Shown: piece after piece, positions 11,401 through 22,462 of the stretch
How the letters are laid out: each line of letters opens with the position of its first letter
How positions within the stretch are numbered: position 1 is the first letter of the stretch
NCBI GenBank assembly: GCA_012845835.1
Contig: JABAKD010000006.1
Coordinates: 6,812,318 to 6,876,317, forward strand
Length of the DNA: 64,000 nucleotides
Reading direction: 5' to 3'
From: Undaria pinnatifida
Lineage: Eukaryota; Sar; Phaeophyceae; Laminariales; Alariaceae
Position numbers and translations under genes: made by a program
The notes under the pieces: generated by a model
What the model saw: only the letters and a program-made list of their open reading frames with translations
Told to the model about the DNA's origin: nothing
The model's database searches: none

Positions 11401-11726
11401 TATTCTGCTGCACACGTATGCGAGAACGCCATACGTCGTTGTGCTCTGCGTACACACTTTTCGCTTTTATCGGGATACAAGTAGCTCTTTCGAAGGTATA
11501 AAATATATAATGTGCTTCGGGTCTCCGAGTATAATGCTCGCACAAATATTACAAAGAGAGCAGTGGCAAGTCAGGAACATATATCCCTTACTACGGAAAT
11601 ATAAGGACGGTATCATACAAATACTGATATCACAATGACCCTTACGTTTGAGGCATACAATTAGTGGTATAAATTCAAGTACACAAGGCATATCATACCT
11701 GGTATGCTATTGGTGCTCTTGACACT

Positions 11727-12056
11727 TTTTTTCCCCCTTTTTTCTTTTTTTCACACTGCTTTCCAGTTTGTGGACAAGTCGTGGTAACAGGTGTCATCCC
11801 TTCTCACCCCCGGTTCTTGCCTTCAATTTTTATCGCGCATATGGTCCAGCAATCCCACTGCTCGTCGATTGTTCATCGAGTGTTGCTAACTCACGCTCTC
11901 ACGCTTTCAGCAAGTCAATTTGTGCACAAGAGAAAGTCCCTACGAAATTTATCTGTACGAGTACGAGCTTGCACGTATGCGCTTGGGGGGACTCGAACTC
12001 ATGAAACTGACCTATACCAGGCTCGAGGATAACCTGATACGCCACCGGGGCGACCG
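11727..12056 (-). mobile_element. SINE-1 copy, near full length
   Basis: On the reverse strand the tRNA-like head begins near 12056. Box A (TGGCGTATCAGG) is at 12033-12044 and box B (AGTTCGAGTCCC) at 11988-11999. The body carries the conserved GGGATTGCTG and CTTGTCCA blocks, and the element ends in an A-rich tail (T-rich on the plus strand) at about 11727-11750. Internal Pol III boxes at tRNA-like spacing identify a tRNA-derived SINE. It is the best preserved reverse-strand copy. Confidence 0.8.
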
Positions 12057-12514
12057 GCTACGTATATGATACCCTGGTATAAAATATACAGCGCATTCGG
12101 AGACAAGGGTACGATAACTTATTTGGCAGTGCAATAGGAACAGTCGAAACTTGAATAACGCCACAACCGAAACCACCACCAGCCAGCGAGCAGGCAGCAG
12201 CACGTAAATAATGGTGTTTTCTAGCACTTTGTCGTGCATGCATCGCAAGTATTGAAATGCAAAGGATGCCATCTTATAGTAGGTTATGACCCATGGAAAC
12301 TTACTAAAGACGGGCGGTCGAATTAGTACGCAGCTTGCAAAGATGAGTATCGACCCTAAATTCGTCGAACTCACAACTGACGTTTTAAATATTTAAATAA
12401 TACAATTTGACGCGATTTTTATCGCTGGCGGCAAACGAAAAACTTCCATTATTGTATGGATATCATATATGCCAGGTAGCTAACAAGCTATCAACACATA
12501 GAAAACCACGTTTC

Positions 12515-12600
12515 GACACCCCGGCTGACCGCCGTCCTACCATAGACAAAAACTAGTTATATACAACTGTCGAAAGAGGCCTTGACGCGTGAAACTAACA
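12515..12600. repeat. Single unit of the 20-kb GAGGCCTTGACG repeat
   Basis: One unit with GGCTGACCGCC, CTAGTTATA-like and GAGGCCTTGACGCG words, matching the basic unit of the array at 19.97-20.52 kb. It shows that the 20-kb tandem array also exists as dispersed single units. Confidence 0.45.
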
Positions 12601-12837
12601 CGCTATTTTAACATAATGTTGTTGACCACTGCCAAAATTTCAACACACTAACTCCCCCTAAACAATCCCCAAAAACGCGGGCCGATTTCGAGAGGGGTGC
12701 TACTGAAATCACGTCCGTGGTTGCTGCTATCCATTCGGGACCCAGGGAAAGCGAGCAAAGCAAAACTTGATACTCGTAGGGGGAAGGCCTTTTCAACAGA
12801 CTATTGAGGGAAGAAAAGGCTGGATTCTTCCCGAGAT

Positions 12838-13195
12838 AGAAACGAAGGCGAGTGCCGTATTGGGCAGGGGGAAGAGCCTGCTTACATTATGACCCCGGAT
12901 CTGGATTTACGTCTAGGGAGGGAAAAGGAGAAAGGAAAAAGTGCGAAGATAATACATCGATGGAATGAGCAAAAAGAAAAAAAAGCCTCTTTACTGCTAC
13001 ATTTTGTTTTTATTTGTCTTCATCCCATTTATTATCCTCGCACTACTCTCGCGCTCCCTCCCAGTAGTAACTCAGATCCGGGGTCACATAGGGGGCCCTC
13101 CTCCCCCCGTCTCCACTATGGTACGTGCCTTCAATTTTATCGCGAGAAGTATTCAGCATTTTCTTCCCTCGTCGACTCGCGTCGAATTGTACAGA
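12838..13195. mobile_element. Tail-to-tail inverted pair of SINE-2 copies
   Basis: A plus-strand SINE-2 body (12838-12992, with GACCCCGGATCTGGATTTACG and GGAATGAGCAAAAAG) is followed directly by a reverse-strand body (12995-13195, with TCAGATCCGGGGTCAC and TTCCCTCGTCGACTCGCGTC). The tails meet near 12990, so transcripts across the junction could fold into a long hairpin. Confidence 0.7.
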
Positions 13196-13395
13196 AACAT
13201 TAGTCCAAGTCGTAATTTCAAGTATTGATGTGTTTCCGGCGCAAGGGCAGTCTCAAAAGGATTCACCAACCTGGAATTCTTTACAAATACCAGTAAACCA
13301 ATTAATAAAACTGCACCCATGCATTTGCGGAAAAACGAGTCGGAATTAGTGTGAAATGCTTCTTCCATTTTCGAGACCAAAAAAAGCAAGAAAAG

Positions 13396-15120
13396 AACGA
13401 CGGGGGGCAACAAGTATCTTGACACACGCAACATGCATTGTTGTATCATTGGTTGGTTATTACCAGATTTGTCGTCAGCCAAGCAAACAGTGACCAACGC
13501 TATCATCGTAATTTCGTTGTCCTCACTGATCCCTCTCAAGCCCCAAAGCCGTCACCGCCAACATGACGGGGGGCAACAAGTATCTTGACGCACACAACAT
13601 GCATTGTTGTATCATAAGTTGGTTATTACCAGACTTGTCGTCGGCCAAGCAAACAGTGACCAACGCTATCATCGTAATTTCGTTGTCCTCACTGATCCCT
13701 CTCAAGCCCCAAAGCCGTCACCGCCAACATGACGGGGGGCAACAAGTATCTTGACGCACACAACATGCATTGTTGTATCATAAGTTGGTTATTACCAGAC
13801 TTGTCGTCGGCCAAGCAAACAGTGACCAACGCTATCATCGTAATTTCGTTGTCCTCACGGATCCCTCTCAAGTCCCAAAGCCGTCATCGCCAACATGGAA
13901 CATGTGACCCAACAAAAAAATCGATTTCCCTGTTCTTCAGCTCCCAGACTTCCGTACATCTAGCCAACTAAGCAGTGGCCAACGCTAACATCGTCATTCC
14001 TCGTCATCATAGTTCGGTACGTGCCAACGGGGTAAATGAAAACAACAAACATGAGTCCCAACAGAAGTTTCGATTTCGCTGTTTGTTCTTCGGATACCAG
14101 ACTTACATTCTAGTCAGCCAACCAACCAGCGAGTAACGTGGCCGATGCTGCCATTCATTATCGTTTTTGGTCATCACGGATCGCTCTCAGTTCTCAACGG
14201 GGCTAACGGGCAACAAGGAACACGAGACCCAACAGAAACTGCGATGTCGCTGTTGTTCTTCGGCTGACAGACTTACATTATACTCAGCCAACAACAAGCT
14301 GCGGCCGCCGCCGGCATCGTCAATTTTGTCCCCACGAATCCCTCCCAAGTCTCGCGCATGGGTTTTCCCAAATCTACGGAACATGTGAGCCCCCCACCAG
14401 AAGTTCCGATGTCGCTGTTGTTCTGCGGCTAACAGCGTGTAAGACTTACATGACAGTCAGCCAACAAGCAGTGGCCAACGCTATCATCGCCATTTTTCGT
14501 CCTGGCGGATCCTCTCCCAAAGGACACGTGCCAATTATACGGAACATGAATGAGTCCCAACACAGATTTCGATGTCGCTGCTTTTTCTTCGGCTAAAATA
14601 CTTGCATTACAGTCGCCGACAAGTCGCCAACGGTATCATCGCCATTCCTTGTCCTCGTGGATGGATCCCTCTCAAGCCTCCACGGGGTCACCAATTCCAC
14701 AGAATGTGAGCCCCAACAGAAATTTCGATTTCGACGTTGTTCTTGGGCTACCAGACTTTTGGGCAGCCAACCACAAGCAGTGGCCGGCGCCGACACCGTA
14801 AATATGTTCAGCCACGTTTCCCTTTCAAAGCTCGAGCCGCAAAGGGGTTCACAAGAAGACAGGACGTGAGGCCCAACAGAAAAGTCGATTTCGCTGTTTG
14901 TTCTTCGCCTACCAGGCTTTTATTCGGTCAACTAAGCAGGGGCCACCCCTAGCATCGCCATTCTTTGTCGTCACAGTTCCCTCTCAAGTCGCAAACGTGA
15001 TAAGAAACTAACGCGAAATAACATGGAACTGAGACCCAACAGAGACGTTCGACTTCGCTGTTTCGATTTTGCCGGGTTACCAGACATAGCAGTCAGCCAG
15101 CAACTAGCAGCGGCCGACTG
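13396..15120 (+). repeat. 166-bp tandem array within a degenerate ~160-bp satellite
   Basis: Three nearly identical units start about 13399, 13565 and 13731 (period 166 bp; GACGGGGGGCAACAAGTATC). To the right, degenerate units continue to about 15120 with recurring CCCAACAGAA words near 14059, 14228, 14714, 14873 and 15037 and recurring CAGTGGCCAACGCTATCATC. Open frames repeated from unit to unit are by-products of the array. It looks like an old satellite with a recent local amplification at its left edge. Confidence 0.85.
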
Positions 15121-15324
15121 AAAATGTGTATACGCCCCTAGAAGGCACCACTAGGGGTTATATAAGTCATGCAACCCGACCCACAGCCATGTATTTCATG
15201 TACACACCCCGATCCCACCCCCTATGATTTGGGGCTGGGTTAGAACTTAGGCTTCTCAGGTCGGGTTGGGACCTGGTTCCAGGTATATCGGTATATTAGC
15301 TCATTGAATTAGGGGTGCATAGCC

Positions 15325-15625
15325 TTTTTTTTTCACACATCTACTTTCCAGCTTCTGGACAAGCCGTGGTCACATGTGTCGTCCCTTCTCCCTCCCGGTT
15401 CTCGCCTTCAATTTTTGATCGCGCATAGGGTTCAGCAATCCCACTGCTCGTCGATTTTTCATCGAGTGTTGCTAACTCACGCTCTCGCGCTTGCCGCAAG
15501 TCAATTTGTGCACAAGAAGTCCCCACGAATTTATACGAGTATGCACTCGGGGGAATTCGAAATCAGGAAATGAAACCGACCTATACCAGGCTCGAGGATA
15601 ACCTGATACGTCACCGGGACGACGG
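15325..15625 (-). mobile_element. SINE-1 copy inserted next to the satellite
   Basis: On the reverse strand box A (TGACGTATCAGG) lies at 15602-15613; the box B region near 15550 is mutated. The body blocks match the other SINE-1 copies, and the A tail (T run) is at 15325-15333. Satellite-like sequence resumes at about 15650, so the SINE probably split a longer array. Confidence 0.75.
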
Positions 15626-15829
15626 GATGCCTGTTTACGCCCCTAGGGGTACATATTTTTGTTTTGGTGGCGGACACTGCTGTCCTCATCACTTGTCTGG
15701 TCATGTATCCCTCCCTCCCTCTCACAAGCTCAAGCCCCAAAGGGGCTCCAAAAGAAAAGCGTGACGTGCGGCCCAACGGAAAAGTCCAACAAAGGTGACA
15801 AGTTAACCGCGTCTCCAGAAAAGTGTACC

Positions 15830-17190
15830 CACGAAGCGGTCTTCGACATTCTACATCGAAAAGTCCTTGAAACAATACTTGGCATTTTTTGGTGGAGCTC
15901 ACAACACCGTGCAACACCCAAGATAACACGCCCCCCTGGGACGAATCCCAACGCCGATTTTGTCTACTTCCCGGGGGGCAAACACAACAAAAGTGGTCGC
16001 TTTGGGTAGATTTCGTCGAGACCTTTCCACAGAATGGTCTGCGATATTCCACCTGGAGCTGTCCTTGGAACAATACTTGGCATATTTTTGGTGGAGCTAC
16101 CGTACAACATCCAAGATAACACGCCCCCTGAGACTAATTTCAGAGCCGATATCGTCCAAACCCCAACGAAAGTGGCGGCTTGGGGTAGATCTCATCGAGA
16201 CCTTTCCACAGAACGGTCCGCGTCTGCCTGGAGTAGTCCTTGGAACAATACTTGGCAAAGTTCAAGTGGAGCAAACAATACCGTAGAACACCCAATATAA
16301 CACGCCCCCTGAGATTAATTTCAGAGCCGATTTCGTCCAAACCCAAGGGGGGGGCACACGCAACGAAAGAGGTGGCTTTGGGTAGATCTCGTCGAGACCT
16401 TTCTACAGAAAGGTCTGCGACATTCTGCCTGGAATAGTCCTGAGAAAAATACTTGGCGTTTTTTTGGGTGGAGCAAACAATACCGTACCACACCCAATAC
16501 AACACAGCCCCTGAGATTAATTTCAGAGCCGATTTTGTCCAAACCCAGGGGGGGGCACACGCAACGAAAGTGGCGGCTTTGGGTCGATCTCGTCGAGACC
16601 TTTCCACAGAACGGCCGGCGACATTCTACCTGGAATAGCCCTTGGAACAATACTTGGCATTTTTTGGGTGGAGCAAAAAATACCGTAGAACACCCAATAT
16701 AACACGCCCCCTGAGATTAATTTCAGAGCCGATTTCGTCCAAACTCAAGGGGGGGTGGGCACACGCAACGAAAGTGGCGGCTTTGGGTCGATCTCGTCGA
16801 GACCTTTCCACAGAACGGTCTGCGACATTCTGCCCGGAATAGCCCTTGGAACAATACTTGGCGTTTTTTGGGTGGAGTAAACAATACCGTACAACACCCA
16901 AGATAACACGACCCCTGAGATAAATTTCAGAGCCTATTTCGTCCAAACCCAGGGGGGGGGCACACGCAACGAAAGTGGCGGCTTTGGGTCGATCTCGTCG
17001 AGACCTTTCCACAGAACGGCCGGCGACATTCTACCTGGAATAGACCTTGGAGTAACACTTGGCATTTTTGGCTGGAGCAAAAAATGCCGTATAACACCCA
17101 AGATAACACGTCCCCTGAGATTAATTTCAGAGCCGATTTCGTCCAAACCCAAGGGGGGGGGGGGCACATCCAACGAACTGGCGGCTTTGA
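15830..17190 (+). repeat. ~200-bp satellite array
   Basis: CTTGGCATTTTT-like landmarks occur at about 15878, 16077, 16252, 16452, 16654, 16857 and 17059, giving spacings of 199, 175, 200, 202, 203 and 202 bp. Each unit holds TAACACGCCCCCTGAGATTA, an ACCCAAGGGGGG run of variable length and a TCGTCGAGACCTTTCCACAG block. All open frames in this segment come from the repeated unit. One unit has a deletion of about 25 bp. Confidence 0.92.
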
Positions 17191-17860
17191 GCATATCACG
17201 CCGAGAAGTGGGGGCGAGGAGGAGAGACCCCTGTAGGGGATGGGATTCGGCTTAATATGCTGCAGGCGGTGCTTGCGGTGGCCGTCATGGCCGTCATGAA
17301 GCTGAGATGGTTCAAACGATAACATGATTGGGGGGGAAGAGAGCTTCGCGTTATTTGTCCTTTTTAGCGGGAGGGCGGGACGGGGATGGTGGCCGTGATT
17401 CGGTCATCTTTCCATCGATGCGTCGCTCCGCGTTTGCACTTGCACCCTCGCCGTGTTCCAGAAAAGTCTCCTCCAAAATCGTCAGGGGGGTGTTAGCTAG
17501 GGTGCACATACCTTGCGTGTCATGCGGTAGTCGCTCTAATTAACTGCATTGTGGCGCCAGAGGCGGTATCACCGCACATCTTTTTGGCAGAGTCCACAAC
17601 ACCATAAAGCACGAAATATAACACACACCCTAGGACGAATTTCCGAGCCAGTTTTATCAAAAACCAGGGGGGCACACAACCAAATCTGCCGCTTAGGGAA
17701 GGCCTCGTCGAGATATTTCCATATCGGTAAACGTTATCGCTCGGCGTTTGCCCTCACTCTCCCCATTGTCGAAAAAAATAGCTCTGAAATGCGTCGGAGG
17801 GGTGTTAGTTAGGGTGCAACCTTGCGTGCCATACGGTACTTGCCCGGTAGTCATGCCCCG
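17191..17860 (+). repeat. Diverged satellite flank units
   Basis: Two degenerate units (about 17395-17535 and 17560-17850) share the satellite words CGTCGAGATATTTCC-like, CGAATTTCCGAGCC and GGGGTGTTAG followed by TAGGGTGCA. A related single unit lies at 4310-4440. They probably mark the eroded edge of the array. Confidence 0.55.
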
Positions 17861-18991
17861 TGTTAGTGCGGTACCGTTTAGTGCGTGGCCCCAACAGTGC
17901 CGGTTGAATAGTGCCAATGCTCTCTATAGTGCCTGTGAAGTAGCTTCAGCTCGCAACCAAGCCGGCTTAGCTAGCAACCAAGTCGGCTCGTAAGCAAGCC
18001 AGCGAGCAACCAACCACACAACCAAGCTCGCAAGTACACGCCGGCCACTGCTTCTGCTCTCGTCAGAAGACAGGGTCTAGAATCGATAAGATGATGCCGA
18101 CATCCATAAAAAATCAGTCAATCAAATCAATCAATTATTCAACCAATCATCGCGGCCAGGAGCTAGGCTATGGCAATGCGTCACTAACTATATACGAGAT
18201 CGACAATCAACCAATTTCAGCGTGACAACGGGCTATCAAAAGCATGTCAATGCCACACGCTAATGTGAGTTCAACTAAAACAATCCACTGTTACGGAGGG
18301 CATGCTCTACGTACGTGATTAGGCTAATAGATAAGACGGCGCGACAAGATGTCTGTTCTCATGAAGTGTACAATATGCTCTACGTACGTGACTAGGCTAT
18401 TAGACAAGACGACGCGGCATGATGTCAGTTCTCTCATGAAGTGTACAATAAGCCATGTCAAAGCTTTCTTAGATAGTCGACAGATATAGGCGAAGCGTCG
18501 AGAAAGCATCGCACATCGGATCAGTGTGTTCTGTAGTGCTTTTTGTTTTCTACAATTTCGTATTCTTCTCTTCTGTCTTCCCTGCAAATACGTGCAGGCT
18601 GTATATGCTTTGCCCTGTTATTCATTGCGGTTGGCATTGCATGGCCAAATCACCTTGCCGTGTTTGTATAGTGTATCTCTGCCTCGTAGTTTGTGACCAC
18701 AGAGGTCGTCTCTCTAGGAGGCAGAGATACGGGCACTGTGCTTGTGTTGGATGCAGATGGTTGGACATAGCAGTTAAACATACACACACAGTAGTGTTCC
18801 CTAGGGTCTGTGTCATGTGAAGACAATAACAAGTTACCCGGACGGCGGTGTCGGTGGATCCATTGATCAATTCACGCCATCGGTGGTCTTTGTCTGCTTG
18901 CTCGGAGTTCTGTTAATATAGCGTGCGATGGAACCAAGTCACGGTCAAAAGAGCGAGCGGGCTCGCTCGGGAGACAGGACATGCGGCAGAG
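17861..18991. other. Gene-free stretch with MITE-C and repeat H remnants
   Basis: A degenerate MITE-C (TTAGTGCGGTACC) lies at 17861-17935. A direct duplication of GCTCTACGTACGTGA with following sequence lies at 18304-18450. Repeat H, with TTTGTGACCACAGA inside an inverted CTCTGCCTC/GAGGCAGAG hairpin, covers about 18650-18835. No gene is supported. Confidence 0.5.
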
Positions 18992-19142
18992 GTCCCTCTG
19001 TAGTGCCAGTTGCCCGCTATAGTGCCTTTGAAATCGCTTGGCAAAGATGGGAACAACCAGTAGTGGCAGAATGCGGAGTAGTGCCAATATCCTAAAAAGT
19101 GAGGTTATCTCCGGCTGGCCCATACCGGCACTACAGAGGGAC
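18992..19142. mobile_element. MITE-C copy with clear inverted termini
   Basis: The left end GTCCCTCTGTAGTGCC and the right end GGCACTACAGAGGGAC are perfect inverted repeats of 16 bp. The element is 151 bp. Internal TATAGTGCC and TAGTGCC words repeat the terminal motif. No coding capacity. This is the clearest copy of the family in the window. Confidence 0.8.
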
Positions 19143-19965
19143 ACCCACTGTACCCCAGACAGCGAAAGGGCATTGTACGCGTCTCTCCGGATGCACGTGA
19201 AGGAGCATCTACTACTTTTCAGGCTCAAGAGGGAAAAAAACTGACAATTGCAGTATCACCCACCACAAGCAAAGCGGGCTGCCACATATGTCACGGGACA
19301 ATGCCTTGATTGTCGGAGTATGTCAGACCCCAAGGCCAGTGCATGTACGAAGACACACACGCACACCACGCAAAGCGGATTGCCAACTGCAAGAATGATT
19401 CTTTGAAGGTCAAGAGCACGTCAAGAATCCAACAGCCAATGCTATTAATAGGACGAACAGATGCGACAGACAGTAGCAGTGTGTCAAGACGCAAATCCAT
19501 TAATATAATGAATATGTGGATGCAAGACACGCTTGCGCGGAGCATGGGCTATCGTATACTGCACGCGCACACCACGGAGAGACCGCACGGCCCATATGTT
19601 CTATCGCCGTGCATGGGCCCCCCAAAGCATTCATCCCTATAGAAATGCACCATCGTTTGGGACGATAAAACTGTTGAGAATTAGTGCGGGATTTTTTCGC
19701 TGTCCCAAAAGTAAGCTTTGGAAGAGCCGCCTATGCACGCCACGCAAAGAAACATACTTTGAAGTATAGAGTAGGTTACGGTACGGGAAAAGGCAATGTT
19801 GTGTGTAGGGCGGGTGTGGTTCCAGTAATACGAGCAGGGATTTTTGATAGAAACGCCATAAACCTACCCTAACCCTAACCTCAACCCCTGGTTCACCTGT
19901 ATGAAAGTTGCAAGGAAAACATCCGGCAAAAAAAAGCGTTCTCCGGAGTCAAGTCCCATCACTGG
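19143..19965. other. Gene-free stretch with telomere-like words
   Basis: No domain is recognised in any frame. A short CCTACCCTAACCCTAACC run at 19863-19880 is of TTAGGG type on the other strand but far too short to be a functional telomere. Confidence 0.4.
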
Positions 19966-20525
19966 GGGAAAAGCTAAGAGACCGCGGTTTGACCCGTTGA
20001 GTGACCTGACCGCTCCTGTACACTAAAACTAGAGTATTGAGGCCAAAGGAGGCCTTGACGCAAATGCTAGGAGACCGCGGTCTGACCGCATGGCTGACCG
20101 CCCCCGCACAAAGTACAGCATATTACCGTCATAAGAGGCCTCAACACAAATGTAGGAGACCGAGGTTTGGCCCTTGACTGACCGCCCCCTACACTGAACC
20201 TGGCATATTAAGACCAAAACAGGCCTCGACGCGCTCGGGAAGACCGACCTCCTAGTTGGCATGTTTGATCACAGTTAGCGTTGAGATGTGGCCAAAATGC
20301 AACTTCGGCCGAGCGCACTAAGTACAGCATATTACCGTCAAAAGAGGCCTCAACACAAACGTAGGAGACCGAGGTTTGGCCCTTGACTGACCGCCCCCTA
20401 CACTGAACCTGGCATATTAAGACCGAAACAGGCCTCGACGCGCTCGGGAAGACCGACCTCCTGGTTGGCATCTTTGATCACAGTTAGCGTTGAGATGTGG
20501 CCGAAATGCAACTTCGGCCGAGCTT
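19966..20525 (+). repeat. Tandem repeat with ~85-bp units and 209-bp higher-order period
   Basis: AGGCCTYRACGC-type words recur near 20050, 20136, 20221, 20345 and 20430, each followed by GGAGACCG or GGAAGACCG. A larger block repeats almost exactly with period 209 bp (for example the GACCAAAACAGG word at 20212 and GACCGAAACAGG at 20421), including a TTGATCACAGTTAGCGTTGAG segment. Open frames repeated here are by-products. Confidence 0.8.
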
Positions 20526-21179
20526 CGAGCTGAGCTGGCGGTACGTACGCATCTATACGGTATACCGCACGAGCATACGGGTGGCATGATATGATATAAT
20601 ACAACGAAAAACTACAAGGCACGTGGGATAACATGGAGAACATGGGACAACAGCTGCCGCTATGTACGATATATGGCAATATCGGTACGTTACCCGCATG
20701 ACAGACACATACATTCTGTGTATGTCGCTGAGGGTCTGTTCGATCAGCCAACTACCCCCTCCTCGCCCCCCGGTCCGAAACCCCTTTGAAAAGGCTGCAT
20801 CACATCGCATCGTGGTAATATCTCGCGTAAGACACACCCACCCACCCCCGCTTCAACTGTTGCTGCCGCGCCACGCTAGGACGTATACCCTGCTGCTACA
20901 AAAACTGCTGTATTTAAAAAGTGGGATACTGCTGTATACTGCATTTTGAAAGGCGATACGTACCGTAGAATATAAAACACAGCCCGACTACAGGATGCAT
21001 GATTAATAATTTCGATTTGCTTCCACAACCTGACACCTGACCCTTTGATCCGTGACCGGTTTTGATCGAAGCTCGTCAGGGGTCGTTTGGGTCATGCCAT
21101 GGTCTCCCCGCGTTTAATTAACTACTGTCTGTAAGTACAATCAAATGGACATAAGCAATGCGGGCTATGACACGAGTAT

Positions 21180-21415
21180 TTAGCATCCGTGCGCAGAATG
21201 ATTTCAGTCTGGCCGTCTCGGAAAAATCGCCCTGTTGACCCGTTGCTGGGCATTCAAAGGAATCACCGAACCATTATCCTTCGTGAGGACACTCACATCT
21301 TTCATGAGGACGTACACACCCCGTCGCACACGCTATCGAAATATCACACACAGCTGGCAAAGGGGAGTTTCGACGAGGTCCTGGACCTCGCAGCTGGAAC
21401 TCATGTCAAAAGTTG
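21180..21415 (+). repeat. Dispersed repeat F, long copy
   Basis: Starts with CATCCGTGCGCAGAATGA, with CCTGTTGACCC, a direct duplication of the GAGGAC-containing segment, the CACACACAGCTGGCAAAGG block and the CTCGCAGCTGGAACTCA end. Same order as the copies at 6.2, 11.2 and 45.5 kb. Confidence 0.6.
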
Positions 21416-21589
21416 AAAAAAGAAACCGGGTCCTACGGTAAAAAAAAGTATACCTGACAAGACATAAATGTGAGAAAAAACACAGTGATATTTAATACTA
21501 CTGTTAATAGAGAGTATCACAACATGTTACAGATTAACCCTTTCGAGGCCCAGTAATATCGACCGAAAAACACGACAAAAATGGCGCCA

Positions 21590-22095
21590 TCGTATCAAAC
21601 GTTCAGGAAGGGCGCGAGAGCGGTTGTTCGAGTATCACCACACGGTGCGCGTGCCGTATCGCTTCTAACCTCGCGCGTCGGACGTTCCTCCCCTCCCGGC
21701 CTCAACGACCCGAGCTGCTTCGTATGGTCGACGCTGCTGCAATCGTCAGTTTTTCGGCAATTTTCGCCCTTGAATTCCCACACGGGTTAACCCACCTCCA
21801 ACTGCCAACATTACCCTGTTCAAACTCCAAGTGTTTTGTCCCCATGTCGGAGTGCCATCACCACGCTGTGTGCGTGCCGTATCGCTCCTAACCTTGCGCG
21901 TCGGACGTTCCTCCCTCCCAGTGTCAACGACCCGAGCTGCTTCGTATGGCCGACGCTGCTGCAATCGTCAGTTTTTCGGCAATTTTCGCCCTTGAATTCC
22001 CACACGGGTTGACCCATTTCCAACTGCCAACACTATCCTATTCTAAATCCAAGTGTTTTGTCCCCGTGTCGGGAGTGCGGTGCTAAAGGAGGGTT
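21590..22095 (+). repeat. 221-bp direct duplication of repeat G
   Basis: The segment from CGTCGGACGTTCCTCC through CGACGCTGCTGCAATCGTCA and GAATTCCCACACGGGTT to CCAAGTGTTTTGTCCCC occurs twice (landmarks at 21678 and 21899, spacing 221 bp). It joins a repeat G unit to the core of MITE-D (AAGTGTTTTGTCCCCATGTC), the same junction word seen at 5705-5735. Confidence 0.8.
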
Positions 22096-22295
22096 AAGGC
22101 ATCCATAGGACATTTACAGACTTACTTAATTTTAAACCGCTACTCGTAACTGCCATTGCCACTGCCGCGTAATAGCTCCCAATTCAAATTCATAATCAAA
22201 AGATTCAAATAGTTCGCCGTTCTAGCGTCCGTCCCTCCGCGGTGCAGTGAGGTTTGGTTTTGGTTTGGCGTGGCTTGGTTTGGTATACCAATGGT

Positions 22296-22462
22296 GGTCC
22301 CTCTATAGTGCCATACGTCCCAGCCCGAATGCCGGCACCATAGCAGCAACCTGCACTACTCCGCATACTGCCGCTACTAGCTGTTCCTTTCAGTGCCAAG
22401 CGGTTTCATAGGCACTATAGCGGGAAACCGGCACTATTCAACCGATGCTATAGAGGGGCATG
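22296..22462. mobile_element. MITE-C copy
   Basis: The left end GGTCCCTCTATAGTGCC and the right end GCTATAGAGGGGC are inverted. Internal ATAGGCACTATAGCGGG and ACCGGCACTATTC words are shared with the 49.6-kb copy. About 165 bp, non-coding. Confidence 0.7.

Noticed and set aside
13153-13971. Near-identical 60-80-codon frames on both strands
   Set aside because: They recur with the 166-bp unit and are by-products of the tandem array.
16140-17325. Several 100-155-codon minus-strand frames
   Set aside because: They repeat the same residues with the ~200-bp period of the satellite and change frame from unit to unit.
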